DNA from: G963422445 sp963422445
Lineage (GTDB): Bacteria > Pseudomonadota > Alphaproteobacteria > Thalassobaculales > Thalassobaculaceae
Reading direction: 5' to 3'
Assembly (NCBI GenBank): GCA_963422445.2
Contig: OY729512.2
Location: 2,170,001 to 2,234,000 of the forward strand
DNA length: 64,000 bases
Shown here: piece by piece, positions 8,407 through 17,562 of the stretch
Position numbering within the stretch: the stretch's first letter is position 1
How the letters are laid out: each line of letters starts with the position of its first letter
Notes under the pieces: generated by a model
The model's database searches: none
The model's input: the letters and a program-made list of their open reading frames with translations, nothing else
Told to the model about the DNA's origin: nothing
Translations under genes and position numbers: made by a program

Positions 8407-8832
8407 TCATGCCGCCGTCCAGGGATCGACAACCTCGATGGCCATGTCCGCAAAGTCCCGGACGTTGCGCGTCGCCACCGCCATGCCGCGGGACAGGGCG
8501 ATCGCCGCGATCTGGCAGTCTGCCGGCGCGACGGGACGTCCGGCCGCGCGCCGCGCGGCGGCGATCTCCGCATAGGCGCGCGCCGCCGCGCTGTCGAACG
8601 GCAGCACCCGATCCTCGAAGGCGTCGCGCAGCATCGCCTCGATATCCGAGACCAAGGTTTCCCGGCGACGGCCCTCGGGCAGGATGGCGGCACCGTAGCG
8701 CAGCTCCGCCTCGCCGACCGCCGAGAAGAACAGATCCTCCAGAGGACAGGTTGCGACCCACGCTGCGACGGCGGGATCGGGCGACTTGCGCATCAGTTCG
8801 GACACGGCGTTGGTGTCCAACAACACGGTCAT
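8407..8832 (-). CDS. fitB: PIN-domain toxin, FitB/VapC type
   Basis: The 141-residue PIN-domain ribonuclease has acidic metal ligands in LLDTNAVSELM (D6), the glutamate of SAVGEAELRYG, the aspartate of PADCQIAAIA and the final TRNVRDFA segment. Members cleave RNA, often initiator tRNA or rRNA, until bound by their antitoxin. It lies ten bases downstream of a ribbon-helix-helix antitoxin gene on the same strand. The long alanine-rich middle and the sequence order favour the FitB subgroup over classic VapC. Intact. Confidence 0.92.
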   Translation of the reverse strand: MTVLLDTNAVSELMRKSPDPAVAAWVATCPLEDLFFSAVGEAELRYGAAILPEGRRRETLVSDIEAMLRDAFEDRVLPFDSAAARAYAEIAAARRAAGRPVAPADCQIAAIALSRGMAVATRNVRDFADMAIEVVDPWTAA

Positions 8833-8842
8833 GGTCGCAGGC

Positions 8843-9091
8843 TCAATCGAAGGACGGCGGCTCGCGCCCGGGCTCGCGCGGCGGCAACTCCAGGTTCACG
8901 CCTTTGGCCGGCCCGAAATGCGAGCGGATGACGCTCGCGAGGTCCCGCGAACGCGGTTTGCGTCCCACGGCATCGCGCAGGATCAGCCGCACCTCCTCCT
9001 CCATGGAGCGATGGTGTTCGGCGGCGCGCACGCGCAGGCGCGTCTTCACCTCGTCGTCGAGATTGCGGATCGTGATGCTCGCCATGGCCAT
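8843..9091 (-). CDS. fitA: Ribbon-helix-helix antitoxin, FitA type
   Basis: The 82-residue protein starts MAMASITIRNLDDEVKTRLR, the beta-strand and first helix of an RHH DNA-binding domain, followed by HHRSMEEEVRLILRDAV. The C-terminal half (FGPAKGVNLELPPRE) is the proline-rich arm that wraps the PIN toxin active site. It should neutralise the downstream toxin and autorepress the operon. The start may be M1 or M3. Confidence 0.9.
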   Translation of the reverse strand: MAMASITIRNLDDEVKTRLRVRAAEHHRSMEEEVRLILRDAVGRKPRSRDLASVIRSHFGPAKGVNLELPPREPGREPPSFD

Positions 9092-9480
9092 GCCCTCCGT
9101 TCGTCCGGGAACCTCAATCTATGCCTCGATTGCGATGCTATCAAGACGCCGGGGGCGATTGTAACGGCCGGCAACGCCGGGGCGGTGTCAGCTCGCCCCG
9201 GTGATCCTTTCAGACGAACGGTCGCCCGGAGCGCGGCGGAAGTCGGATCGGCTCCCGCGCACTGACGCATGACCCCGGCCCGGCGGCAGCGCCGACAGCG
9301 GTTATGTCAGGGTTGTCCCTATCCGTATAGCCGTCAGAACCGCCTCCGCTCGTCTGTACCCACGCAGCGCCGTCCGCCGCCGGGAGAGGAGGTCCGGCCG
9401 ATAGCGGGGCGGCGGTCGGGGCTCTGGCGAGAGGGGTGCGGCCGCCGTTCCCTGACAATCGGCACGATGGAGACGACACG
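9092..9480. other. Intergenic region between fitA and a hypothetical gene
   Basis: Divergent promoter region for fitA (minus) and the gene at 9481 (plus). It contains a GC hairpin with an 8-bp stem (9177-9184 with 9194-9201) and no T tract, which could be an operator-type palindrome or a weak terminator. No convincing gene was seen. Confidence 0.5.
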
Positions 9481-9831
9481 ATGAATACAGCGATGGCGAT
9501 GCCCGGCAACACGGCGTCCACCTTCCTCACTCATTTCTTCGGAAACGGCCTCGAAGACGACCGCTACGTCGTCGAGCGCTTTCGCACGTTCGCCGACGGC
9601 GACATTCGCCCGGTGCGGCCCGAGGCGTCTCTGGATCGGGGTCCGGGACAGGCGAAGGCGAAGGGCCGGCGCAAGGCGAAGCGCGTCACCGCCAGTCTGG
9701 CAGCGGTCAAGGAGATGCGGCCCGCGCGCACCGAGATCATCGTCTGCACGGGCCTGCGCACCAGGGACGGTCAACAGCTGTGGGGCGATCTCGCCACGTC
9801 CCTGTTCCACGACCGCAGGCAGAAGGGCTGA
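9481..9831 (+). CDS. Hypothetical basic protein
   Basis: A 116-residue protein starting MNTAMAMPGNTASTFLTHF, with an alanine/lysine-rich middle (AKAKGRRKAKRVT) and a C-terminus containing RTEIIVCTGLRTRDGQQLWG. The ATG at 9481 is chosen over an upstream in-frame start because GGAG lies nine to eleven bases before it. I do not recognise the family. It is first in a same-strand series with a zinc-ribbon gene, ssb and DUF4326, a gene set seen on plasmids and integrative elements. Confidence 0.65.
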   Translation: MNTAMAMPGNTASTFLTHFFGNGLEDDRYVVERFRTFADGDIRPVRPEASLDRGPGQAKAKGRRKAKRVTASLAAVKEMRPARTEIIVCTGLRTRDGQQLWGDLATSLFHDRRQKG

Positions 9832-9919
9832 GCGGCGCTCTCCAAGGACATCCTGCAGGCCCTGCGTCGGCGGGGCGTCCCTCGCGTCCGGATTGCAACC
9901 CCGACAGGAGAACGCCGCC

Positions 9920-10914
9920 ATGGCCTATCGAGACCCGGAGGTCCAACGCCAACGCGACCGCGAGCGTTTCCGGCGACGCACCGCCGAGCGCCGTGCCCGA
10001 GGCTTGTGTCCGCGCTGCGGCGACCGCCCTCCCGCGACCGCCCGGACCGTCTGCGAGCCGTGCGCGGACAAGCGCAACCGGACCGGCCGCGCCCGTGACG
10101 CCAGGCTGCGGGCTGAGGGCAAGCCGCGCCAGGACCCGGAGAAGGCGCGAGCCGCCGGACGGGAGCGCGACCGTCGGCAGCGTGCCACGCGCCAAGCCCA
10201 AGGTCTGTGCGCGAAGTGCGGCAGAGAGCCTGCGGCGCCGGGCAGCCGCTTGTGCGAGCGGTGCGCCGGGAAACGTCGCGAGGCCGACCGGGCGCACTAC
10301 GAAGCGGCCAGGGCCGAAGGCAAGCTCTACGGCGGGCGCGACCCGGACGCCAAGCGCCGCAGCGCCCGCGCGGGCAGCCGGAAGCGCGACAACGCCCGCC
10401 GCGACGCCGGCCTCCCATTGAGGGCGGCACGACCTGCGGGCCCTGCCGGGTGGCGCGACAGGCGGCGGAGCGGGAACGGTATACCGCGCGCAGGGCGGCG
10501 GGGCTTTGCGTGCGCTGCGGGGGGACTGTCCTCGACGGCGCCGCGCGTTGCGCTCCCTGCGCCGTGCTCGAAGAAGAACGCCGGTCGCTGGAGCGCAAGA
10601 ACGCCGCGGCCCGCAAACGCTATGCCGAACGCCGCGCCAGGGGCGCCTGCACAAGCTGCGGCGCTCCCGCATAGGGGGCGGCCCGCTGTGCCCCCTGTGC
10701 GAAGCGCTCCTACGAGCACTCGGACCACTTCCGCGGCATACCGCTCTGGCCGCCCAGCTTCGCGGTGTTCCTGCGCGAGACCGACGAATGCCTCGCCACC
10801 TTCGACGACGAGATGGAGGCCGTCGCCTGGCTCGCCTTCGAGAAGCTCGACAGGGACCGGATCGAGATCGTGGCCGACCGCTCCCCTCTGGCAACCCTGG
10901 CCGGGTGGGAGTGA
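9920..10914 (+). pseudogene. Multi-zinc-ribbon protein, broken by a frameshift and an amber stop
   Basis: A repetitive Arg-rich protein with recurring CxxC pairs: CPRCGDRPP, CEPC, CAKCGREPA and CERC. A frameshift near 10,400-10,420 moves the frame to CGPC, CVRCG, CAPC and CTSCGAPA. A TAG at 10672-10674 then interrupts, but the same frame reads on through CAPC and a C-terminal domain (FRGIPLWPPSFAVFL, WLAFEKLDRDRIEIV) to a TGA at 10912-10914. At least four ribbon units remain. AGGAG sits upstream of the ATG at 9920. Function unknown; treble ribbons and the basic linkers suggest nucleic-acid binding. The reconstructed reading is inference. Confidence 0.65.
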
Positions 10915-11073
10915 GCCGACGCCCGGGGTCGGGGCGCATCGGCTCGCGGTTCCGCCCCCGGGGCGCCGGTCCGGGAGAGGGAGAGGAAAGCGGGTGTCGG
11001 GCGAGCGTCCGGCGGGAGAGGGAGAAGGGCTCCGTCGCTGCCGGGCGCGGCAACCGCACAGGAGACCGCGACC

Positions 11074-11232
11074 ATGTTCTTCGATTCAGACTTCGACCCC
11101 GTGACCCCGACAGCCGGGGATCTTCTCGACGAGCTTGGCTTCGATATCGCCGCCGTCCGCGAGGCGCTGGCCGACGACCGGGTTCGGCGCTGTCCCGACC
11201 GCGCGGTCCTAGCAGGCCGCGACGGAGAGTGA
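11074..11232 (+). CDS. Small acidic hypothetical protein (52 residues)
   Basis: The ORF starts MFFDSDFDPVTPTAGDLLDE and ends RAVLAGRDGE with TGA at 11230-11232. GGAG at 11061-11064 gives a well-spaced ribosome-binding site. The product is strongly acidic in its first 37 residues and has one predicted helix (IAAVREALADD). It sits between the zinc-ribbon pseudogene and ssb on the same strand. I do not recognise a family; small acidic proteins in such modules can be DNA mimics, but nothing here proves that. Confidence 0.5.
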   Translation: MFFDSDFDPVTPTAGDLLDELGFDIAAVREALADDRVRRCPDRAVLAGRDGE

Positions 11233-11336
11233 GAGGGAAGCGGGAGAAGGGTGAACGGGAGGGGCCGGGAGATGAGGTTCCGGTCCCGTCCGTTCGCAAC
11301 TCATCGTCATCATCCAGACCCTGAAGGAGCATCGCC

Positions 11337-11807
11337 ATGAGCTTCGGTATCAACCGCGTCGAACTGATCGGCCGCCTCGGCGCCGACGTCACCGTCAACC
11401 ACCTCGCATCGGGGGGCCGCGTGGCCAACATGAGCATCGCGACCGATGAGGGGTATATCGATCGCAATTCCGGCAACCGGGTGGACAAGACCGAGTGGCA
11501 CCGCGTCGTCACCTTCCAGGACGGGCTGATCGACATGCTGGCCAGGCACGCGCGCAAGGGCCGGCTGGTCCACGCCGAGGGCAAGCTGCAGACCCGGCGC
11601 TGGAAGAAGGACGGCGAGGACTCGGACCGCTTCTCGACCGAGATCCTGGTCGTTCCCGGCCACCGGGTGCAGTTCCTCGACAAGCCGGCCAACGGCAACG
11701 GCGCGCAGGCCGAGGCGGAGCCGACGTCCGTGAACGGCGAGGCCATGCCGTCCGGCGGCGCCCCGGCCCAGGTCGACGACTTGGCCGCGGACGAGATTCC
11801 GTTCTGA
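11337..11807 (+). CDS. ssb: Single-stranded DNA-binding protein
   Basis: The 156-residue SSB has an N-terminal OB fold (residues 4-105: NRVELIGRLGADVTV, TEWHRVVTF, EGKLQTRRW, TEILV), a low-complexity linker and the acidic tip DEIPF that recruits replication and repair proteins. GAAGGAG stands ahead of the ATG. Its position among plasmid/ICE-type accessory genes suggests the element's own SSB, not the housekeeping copy. A strong terminator follows. Intact. Confidence 0.95.
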   Translation: MSFGINRVELIGRLGADVTVNHLASGGRVANMSIATDEGYIDRNSGNRVDKTEWHRVVTFQDGLIDMLARHARKGRLVHAEGKLQTRRWKKDGEDSDRFSTEILVVPGHRVQFLDKPANGNGAQAEAEPTSVNGEAMPSGGAPAQVDDLAADEIPF

Positions 11808-11835
11808 GCCGCCGCATCCTTTCCTCCCCCGACTC

Positions 11836-11868
11836 GGGCCGGTGCGCAAGCGCCGGCCCTTTCCTTTT
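11836..11868 (+). terminator. Rho-independent terminator after ssb
   Basis: A 10-bp GC stem (11836-11845 with 11850-11859) closed by a GCAA tetraloop and followed by TTTCCTTTT. It lies 29 bases after the ssb stop. Confidence 0.85.
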
Positions 11869-11979
11869 GCAGCCGGTCCGGAGCAGGCCCGGTCGCGGCG
11901 TCCCCGTCCATGCCCGGCGGCATGGAGAGGGAGTGGAACGGGAGAGCGGGCAAGCCCACCGGGAGAGAGAAGAGAGACC

Positions 11980-12315
11980 GTGGAAGCCATCGTCAACCTG
12001 AAGCGCGAGCCTGAACTGCGCGAGGCGCTCGACCGCCATCCGGTGCACAACGCCACCGTGCTGATCGACCGCCGCACGAAATGGGGCAATCCGTTCAGGA
12101 TCGGCCCGTCCTGTTCGAGAGAGCAGGCGGTCGTGCGCTATCGGGAAGATCTGTGGCGCCGCATCCGGGCGGGCGAGGTCGGGCTGGAGGAACTCGCGGA
12201 GCTGGACGGGTGCTGGCTGGCCTGCTGGTGCGAGCCGCTGCCCTGTCACGGCCAGGTGCTGGCCCGCGCCGCCGCCTGGGCCGCCGGGGTCCTGACCGAG
12301 CGGGCCGATGGGTGA
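11980..12315 (+). CDS. DUF4326 domain protein
   Basis: The 111-residue product contains the DUF4326 signature pattern: TKWGNPFRIG, a helix ending in YREDLWRRIR, then LDGCWLACWCEPLPCHGQVL with a cysteine-rich WC-x-PxxCH motif. The family is common on phages and plasmids and its function is unknown. The GTG at 11980 is preferred because the purine-rich GGGAGAGAGAAGAGAG run lies directly upstream. It is transcribed with the same polarity as ssb but after a terminator, so it probably has its own promoter. Confidence 0.8.
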   Translation: MEAIVNLKREPELREALDRHPVHNATVLIDRRTKWGNPFRIGPSCSREQAVVRYREDLWRRIRAGEVGLEELAELDGCWLACWCEPLPCHGQVLARAAAWAAGVLTERADG

Positions 12316-12708
12316 CGCGGGTCCGTGCTTCCTGCCGAGCGCGTGCCGGGCGGCACCGCCGATGGGGTCCGAGCGTGGGGCAAACAAAATGCCTGCTGCT
12401 GTGATGCTTCATTGTGCCATGTGTGCACACTGCGCCAACCCCTCCGGGGTCCTTCACTCCGCTGACGCTCCGTTCCGGCCGCGACTCGGAATGAAACGGC
12501 GCTGAAGCGCCTGAACCCGGCGGAACGCGCGACCGTGGCTCCGCACTCCGGTCGCTGCGCTCCCTCCGTTTGTGCGCCCGCACCACTCGCGCATTCCACC
12601 GGACCATTCATTCCGGCCCCGGTGGCTCCCCTGCGCGTACATGACCCGAGGAACCATCACATCGGGGCAGACGCTCCGAACCGTGCAACTCAAGATCGGG
12701 AGATCGTC
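12316..12708 (+). other. Leader/intergenic region before the DUF2493-type gene
   Basis: No gene recognised in 393 bases. It contains several short GC hairpins (for example around 12443-12455 and 12499-12512) and AGATCGGGAGATCGTC just before the ATG at 12709. Confidence 0.4.
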
Positions 12709-13224
12709 ATGACCTTCGATACAGACACCTTCGCCGAACAGTCCGTCACCGCCACCGTCTGCGAGCAGGCCGCCCTCTACGGCGCGACGCCCGAGCGCGG
12801 CGAGTTCGACAGCCGTGACATCTGGGACGCCGACGACGCCATCGCAGCGGTCAGCGAGTCCTTCCGCATCCTCGCCGAGGGCGTCAGCCCGGACGGCGCC
12901 CAGCTTGCCGACGAGCGCGAGAGCCTCCTCTGGGGCTTCGTCAACATGCTCCATGCCCAGACCCAGCGCCTCGACCGCTCCGTCGACAGGCTCACGCCGG
13001 AGATGCGCGACCTTCAGCGCGCCCAGGACGGCACCGAGATCAAGGCCCGCGAGCTGGAGCTGGTGACGGACCGGGCGCAGAACCTCGGCCGCCGCCGCGA
13101 CGCCTTCGAGACCCTGCGCGACACCGCCGCCGACGCCTACCGCAGCGCCACCTGCCCGGCGGAACATGTGTGGCCGCGCGTATGCGCTGAGGGAACGCTC
13201 CCGGCCGCGGTGCGCCATGTGTGA
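12709..13224 (+). pseudogene. Truncated DUF2493-family protein (N-terminal half only)
   Basis: The ORF starts MTFDTDTFAEQSVTATVCEQ and continues with DERESLLWGFVNMLHAQTQR, EIKARELELVTDRAQNLG and ETLRDTAADAYRSA. From memory this is the helical N-terminal region of plasmid/ICE-borne DUF2493 (SLOG-like, YpsA-related) proteins. The SLOG nucleotide-binding domain that should follow is absent. After the AYRSAT segment the sequence turns into unrelated cysteine-containing codons and stops at 13224. The break point is therefore near 13150. The remaining 145-residue helical part may still be expressed. Confidence 0.65.
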
Positions 13225-13633
13225 TGAACGCCGCCGCCGACTTGCGCCAGGACACGCGTTTTGTTACCTCTGTCCCTTGGACGACAACGCGGAACGCGCT
13301 CAGGTGTCGCGGCCCGGCCGTCTCGCTCAATCGCCGCGACGGCTCCAACCCCTTGCGGCGCCGGCGTTCCAGGCCGGTAACGGTGTGCAGGGAAACCCAG
13401 CCCCTCTCGACCCCCGTAGGGGTTGTTTTCCTCACACCACACGCACCGGATGGTGCCTTGAGCGAGACCCGGCCGCTTCGCCTTCTCTGGATGTTTTCTT
13501 TGCATGATAACATGTCAGGCTTGACTCGGCCGATGTACGCGACCCCAAGCGGGCCGCGTTGTCTGTTCCGAATCACCGTCCCGTTCCCTGCGAACCGGCG
13601 GTGCCCGAGGGAACAGACAATGGAGACGTGTCC
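13225..13633. other. Junction region with no intact gene
   Basis: About 400 bases between the truncated DUF2493 gene and the integrase stub. A plus-strand frame from 13166 carries two CxxC pairs (CAMC and CYLC), so more zinc-ribbon sequence may have been here, but codon use decays after about 13,270. No function can be assigned. Confidence 0.35.
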
Positions 13634-13894
13634 ATGCGTCTTCACGCCCGTATCAATGAACGGACGGTTCACTGCACCGTTTGCGAACAGAAGTCCGGTC
13701 GATCCGGCCGGACCGTCATCGACAGGGACCTGCCCGCCTTCGACGTCAAGATTCTGAAGTATGGGACCAGAACCTTCTTCGTGCGCATGGCGCGCAAGCT
13801 CGGTGCGAAGATTATCGTTGTCGGCATGGCGGACGAGGTCATCGCGATCCTGCGATGGTACATATCGATACCTGAGCGTAAAACAATATGCTGA
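13634..13894 (+). pseudogene. N-terminal stub of a tyrosine-recombinase integrase
   Basis: From the ATG at 13634 the ORF reads MRLHARINERTVHC, then RTVIDRDLPAFDVKILKYG and RTFFVRMARKLGAKI. This matches the arm-type DNA-binding domain of phage/ICE integrases (a W/I-D-x-x-L-x-G-F-x-V pattern followed by a T-F/Y-V strand). The core-binding and catalytic domains are absent; the frame ends at 13894. It suggests the island once carried its own integrase. The domain match is by pattern only. Confidence 0.45.
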
Positions 13895-13925
13895 CCCGCG
13901 GTCAGGCGATCCGGGACATTGATGA

Positions 13926-14288
13926 CTCACTGGCTGTCGACCTCGAACGCCGCCGGGTGAAGGTGCGTTCTTCGACTATCATCTGGCTCATGCCTCGGAC
14001 CCCGATACCGGCAGCGGCCACTGGATCGGTATCGGCATCAGGGATATCCCGCCGTCTGAGGGACAGGTCCGGGCTCTGTATGGGATTCCGCATCGTTTGT
14101 CCATGGCGGCGATCGTTACGGACATGTCGCGCTGGAGCCAGAGCCGGCCCGTGACCCCGATCTGGTTACAGTTGCGTTTCATCGATGCGCCGATGCGGAA
14201 CAACGAAAAATCTATAGCGGTGCCAGAACCGGAGCGACCGCGGAGCAGGATAGTTCCGGTTTCGTTTCAGACGGCGCATTCCTCATGA
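13926..14288 (+). pseudogene. Unidentified gene remnant
   Basis: An open frame without a start codon near its beginning reads EGAFFDYHLAHASDPDTG, HWIGIGIRDIPPSEGQ and MAAIVTDMSRWSQSRPV and ends at TGA 14286-14288. The composition is protein-like, with balanced hydrophobic and polar residues, unlike the other frames. I do not recognise the family. It is probably the 3' part of a gene whose start was lost, lying between the integrase stub and the IS630 copy. Confidence 0.3.
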
Positions 14289-14425
14289 ACACAGATTTCC
14301 TGTCCAGTAGCCGCGAACACTGGTTGATCCGCAGAGCGACCGGATGCTGGCAGCTAGTGCATTGATCGTTATAGGTATATCCGTTATTGTGTTCTTCTGA
14401 TTTGTCGATCACGAAGGTCTGCAAG

Positions 14426-15540
14426 ATGCACCCTGGTGTTTCATTCACGCTCACTTCGAACGACCGGCATCGCCTTGAAACGGTTGTCCCGGACCCGAAG
14501 AGCCCGCAGAAGCACGTCTGGCGGGTGCGCATCGTTCTTCTGAGCGACGACGGGATCGGCAGGATGGCCATCATGAGAGAGACCGGCAAGGCGAAGAACA
14601 GTGTCTGGCGCTGGCAGGACCGCTTTTATGGAAGAAGGTGTGGACGGACTTCTGCGGGACAAGACGCCTCTGACTCCTGAGCTGGTGGCGAAGATCGTAG
14701 AGTTGACCCACACCCCGCCGCCTCACGCGGCGACCCACTGGACGCTGCGGGCGATGGCGAAGGCTGTGGGGATGCCGCTTCGAGGATCTGGGCGGTCTGG
14801 CAGGCGCATGGCCTGATGCCACACCGCTGGCGGCCGTTCACACTTTCGAACGATCCCGCCTGCCTCGAGACGCTGACCGACATCGTCGGCCTCTCCGTTG
14901 CGCCGCCGGCTCACGCGGTCGTGCTGTCGATCGATGACACGTCGCATAGTCAGGCACTTGACCGTACACAGCCCGGCCTGCCGCTGAAGAAAGGCCGCGG
15001 CGCCACCATGACACATGATGACAAGCGCAACGGCACGACGACGCTGTTTGCCGCCCTGACCGTGCTCGACAGCACGGTCATCGGCCAGCATGCCAGCCGG
15101 CATCGCCACCAGGAGTTCCCGAGATGCCGCAACCGCATCGCGCGCACGATACCCGCCGGCGTCCCGGTCCATGCCATCCTCGACAACGACGCTACTCACA
15201 AGCACAAGGACGTCCAGGTCTGGCTCGCACGCCATCCGCGCTGGACCTTCCACGTCACCCCACCTCGAGCGCGTGGCTGAACGCGCTCGAAGGCGTCTTC
15301 GCCAAGCTGACACGACGCCGTATCAAATACGGCGTCTGCCGCTCCGGACGCGACCTCCAGGACGCCATCCGCCGCGTCATCGACGAACACGACACCACAG
15401 AAGCCAAGCCCTTCGTGTGGACCGCCGATCCCGATACCATCATCGCCGTAAGAATAAAGAGGGGTTCAAACGTTGAAACCAATCCAATAGGCCGGGTTCT
15501 TAAAACCGCTTGCATCAAGTGCGAATCAGGCTTGCGATAA
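14426..15540 (+). mobile_element. IS630-family transposase, broken by several frameshifts
   Basis: Successive frames give one IS630-type protein. A helix-turn-helix start (14426-14640, VWRVRIVLLSDDGIGRM) is followed by GVDGLLRDKTPLTPELVAKI (to about 14780), MPHRWRPFTLSNDPACLETL with VVLSIDD (first catalytic aspartate), IPAGVPVHAILDNDATHKH (second aspartate) to about 15260, and TSSAWLNALEGVFAKLTRR with the final glutamate region to 15540. At least three frameshifts (near 14635, 14785 and 15260) prevent expression. Terminal repeats were not resolved. It closes the island on its right side. Confidence 0.85.
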
Positions 15541-15637
15541 CAATTTCCGCATGGCAGCGATCGTTTGCGTCACAAGTGTTTTGTCCGTCATGCTTCGATT
15601 ACCACTGATGTGGAAAGTAGGGTTCGGAGGGGTCGAG

Positions 15638-17311
15638 ATGGCTTATGATCTAATGATCAGGAACGGTTTGTTGGTTGACGGAACAGGCGCTGCTGCAAGA
15701 CATGGCAATGTTGCGATCGCCGATGGCAAGATCGTCGAAGTCGGTGATGTCGACGGTCTGGCGGATAATGCGATTGACGCTAGCGATTGCGTGGTGTCGC
15801 CCGGTTTCATTGATCCGCACACCCATTATGATGCCCAGATCTGCTGGGACGGTGCCGTGACGCCGTCGTCATGGCATGGCGTGACGAGTGTCGTGCTCGG
15901 TAACTGCGGTGTCGGACTCGCCCCGTGCAAACCCGAAGCACGGGACATCGCGATGCACGATCTCGTCAATGTCGAGTCGATTCCCTATGAGGTTCTGAAT
16001 CAGGGCATTACGTGGGATTGGGAAAGTTTTCCGGATTACATGAATGCGGCTGAGAAACGGAACCCCTCTTTGAATCTGGCCTTTTTGGCGCCACTGACGC
16101 CGTTTCGCCATTACATCATGGGCGAAGAATCGATGGAGCGGGCGGCGACCTCTGAAGAGACGGCAAAGATCAAGGCATTGCTCTCGGAGGCCATGGATGC
16201 CGGGGCTTACGGAATTTCCAGCACGACCCTGAACCAGCATCTGGGTTTCAACGGCCGTCCTCTGGCTTGCCGGCTGGCGAGCGACGACGAACTCGGATCC
16301 TATGCCAATGTCCTGAAGGAAAAGAACAAGGGGGCAATCGAGATTGCGTTGACCCGGCAAATCGCCGTGCTTGACGATGAGCAGTACGAGACGCTCGACA
16401 TGCTGCTGGCTGAAAGCGGCCGGCCAGTCACTTTTATTGCAATGTTTGATCGTGACGATATCCCGGAAGCAGTTCGCGACACGTTGCGCAAGGCCGCGCC
16501 GCTGATCGAACGGGGTGCCCGACCGCAAACCTCGCCATTACCGCTGACCCGTGAAGTCAGTATGCGCAGTCCGTTTTCCTTCGCCTCGTTTCCGTCCTGG
16601 AAATGGGTGTTCCAGGACAAGTCGAAAGCGGCGCAGGCAAGAGTCTATGCTGATCCTGCCTTCCGTGATCAGTTCCGTGAAGAACTGAAGCGGCCGCTCA
16701 GTTTCGGCAACTGGGAACGGGTGACCTTGCACGAGGTCCAGAATCCGGATCTGAAACAATTCGAGGGTCGTACTGTAGCCGAGATTGCCCGCTCCCAGGG
16801 CAAGGACGGCGTCGATACATTTCTTGATCTCACGTTGGCCGATGATCTTGAACTCGAATACACCATGGCTACCTTCAATAACCGCGTCGACCGCATGATC
16901 GAGATCCTGAACAACCCGGACATGTTGCTGGGCCTCGGCGATGGTGGGGCGCACGTAGATATGCTGTGCGATTCCGGGTATCCGACCTATCTCCTCGGCA
17001 ACTGGGTTCGTGACCACAATGCGCTGACGCTTGAGGAAGGTGTTAGGCGCCTGACTTCCGATCCGGCAGATTTCTTTGGAATTACGGATCGCGGGCGATT
17101 GCAGGCAGGCCTTGCGGCCGACGTGACGATATTCGACCCGATGAACATTGGCTCGTCCAATCGCGGGGAACGGCGATACGATCTCCCGGGCGGCGGAAAG
17201 CGCATGGTCATGCCGTCACGCGGCGTGGAATGCGCCATCGTCAATGGAGAAGTGACCTATGCCGGCGGTACGCTGACCGGTGCTATGGCCGGAAAGGTTC
17301 TGCGGTCCTGA
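15638..17311 (+). CDS. D-aminoacylase-type amidohydrolase (N-acyl-D-amino-acid deacylase family)
   Basis: The 557-residue amidohydrolase opens YDLMIRNGLLVDGTG and has the metal-binding GFIDPHTHYDAQ motif near residue 65. It continues TSVVLGNCGVGLAP and ends with LGLGDGGAHVDMLCD, the metal-aspartate region, near residue 435. This order is characteristic of D-aminoacylase/N-acyl-D-glutamate deacylase-like enzymes, which hydrolyse N-acylated D-amino acids; the exact substrate cannot be read from sequence. The ATG at 15638 is chosen over an in-frame start at 15551 because GGAGGGG lies six bases upstream and the family starts here. It lies right after the IS630 remnant and appears monocistronic. 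Confidence 0.88.
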   Translation: MAYDLMIRNGLLVDGTGAAARHGNVAIADGKIVEVGDVDGLADNAIDASDCVVSPGFIDPHTHYDAQICWDGAVTPSSWHGVTSVVLGNCGVGLAPCKPEARDIAMHDLVNVESIPYEVLNQGITWDWESFPDYMNAAEKRNPSLNLAFLAPLTPFRHYIMGEESMERAATSEETAKIKALLSEAMDAGAYGISSTTLNQHLGFNGRPLACRLASDDELGSYANVLKEKNKGAIEIALTRQIAVLDDEQYETLDMLLAESGRPVTFIAMFDRDDIPEAVRDTLRKAAPLIERGARPQTSPLPLTREVSMRSPFSFASFPSWKWVFQDKSKAAQARVYADPAFRDQFREELKRPLSFGNWERVTLHEVQNPDLKQFEGRTVAEIARSQGKDGVDTFLDLTLADDLELEYTMATFNNRVDRMIEILNNPDMLLGLGDGGAHVDMLCDSGYPTYLLGNWVRDHNALTLEEGVRRLTSDPADFFGITDRGRLQAGLAADVTIFDPMNIGSSNRGERRYDLPGGGKRMVMPSRGVECAIVNGEVTYAGGTLTGAMAGKVLRS

Positions 17312-17562
17312 TTTGATTTCGGTACAGGTTTGACGTGCCTGACCGGAGCAGGGACGGCCCTGCAGGTATCGTTCTCCTCGCGATGCTACGGCTTGTGGTT
17401 GACCCGCCGGACAGGACGGCGCGCACGCCTTGAGTCTCAGGGTCTGACCTAAAACTGGTTAGGTGGTCTCGACACGAGCGATTTAATCTCGTTTACGGAC
17501 CAATTTGTGAAAATGACTTCGCTGTATGTGCCAAAACGACGCTTGATCGGCACACAAATTTA

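Noticed and set aside
9737..11959. A 740-codon minus-strand ORF opposite the zinc-ribbon/ssb region
   Set aside because: It is the antisense shadow of GC-rich plus-strand genes, with extreme Arg/Pro/Ser content and no motifs; ssb and the zinc-ribbon gene on the other strand have clear families.
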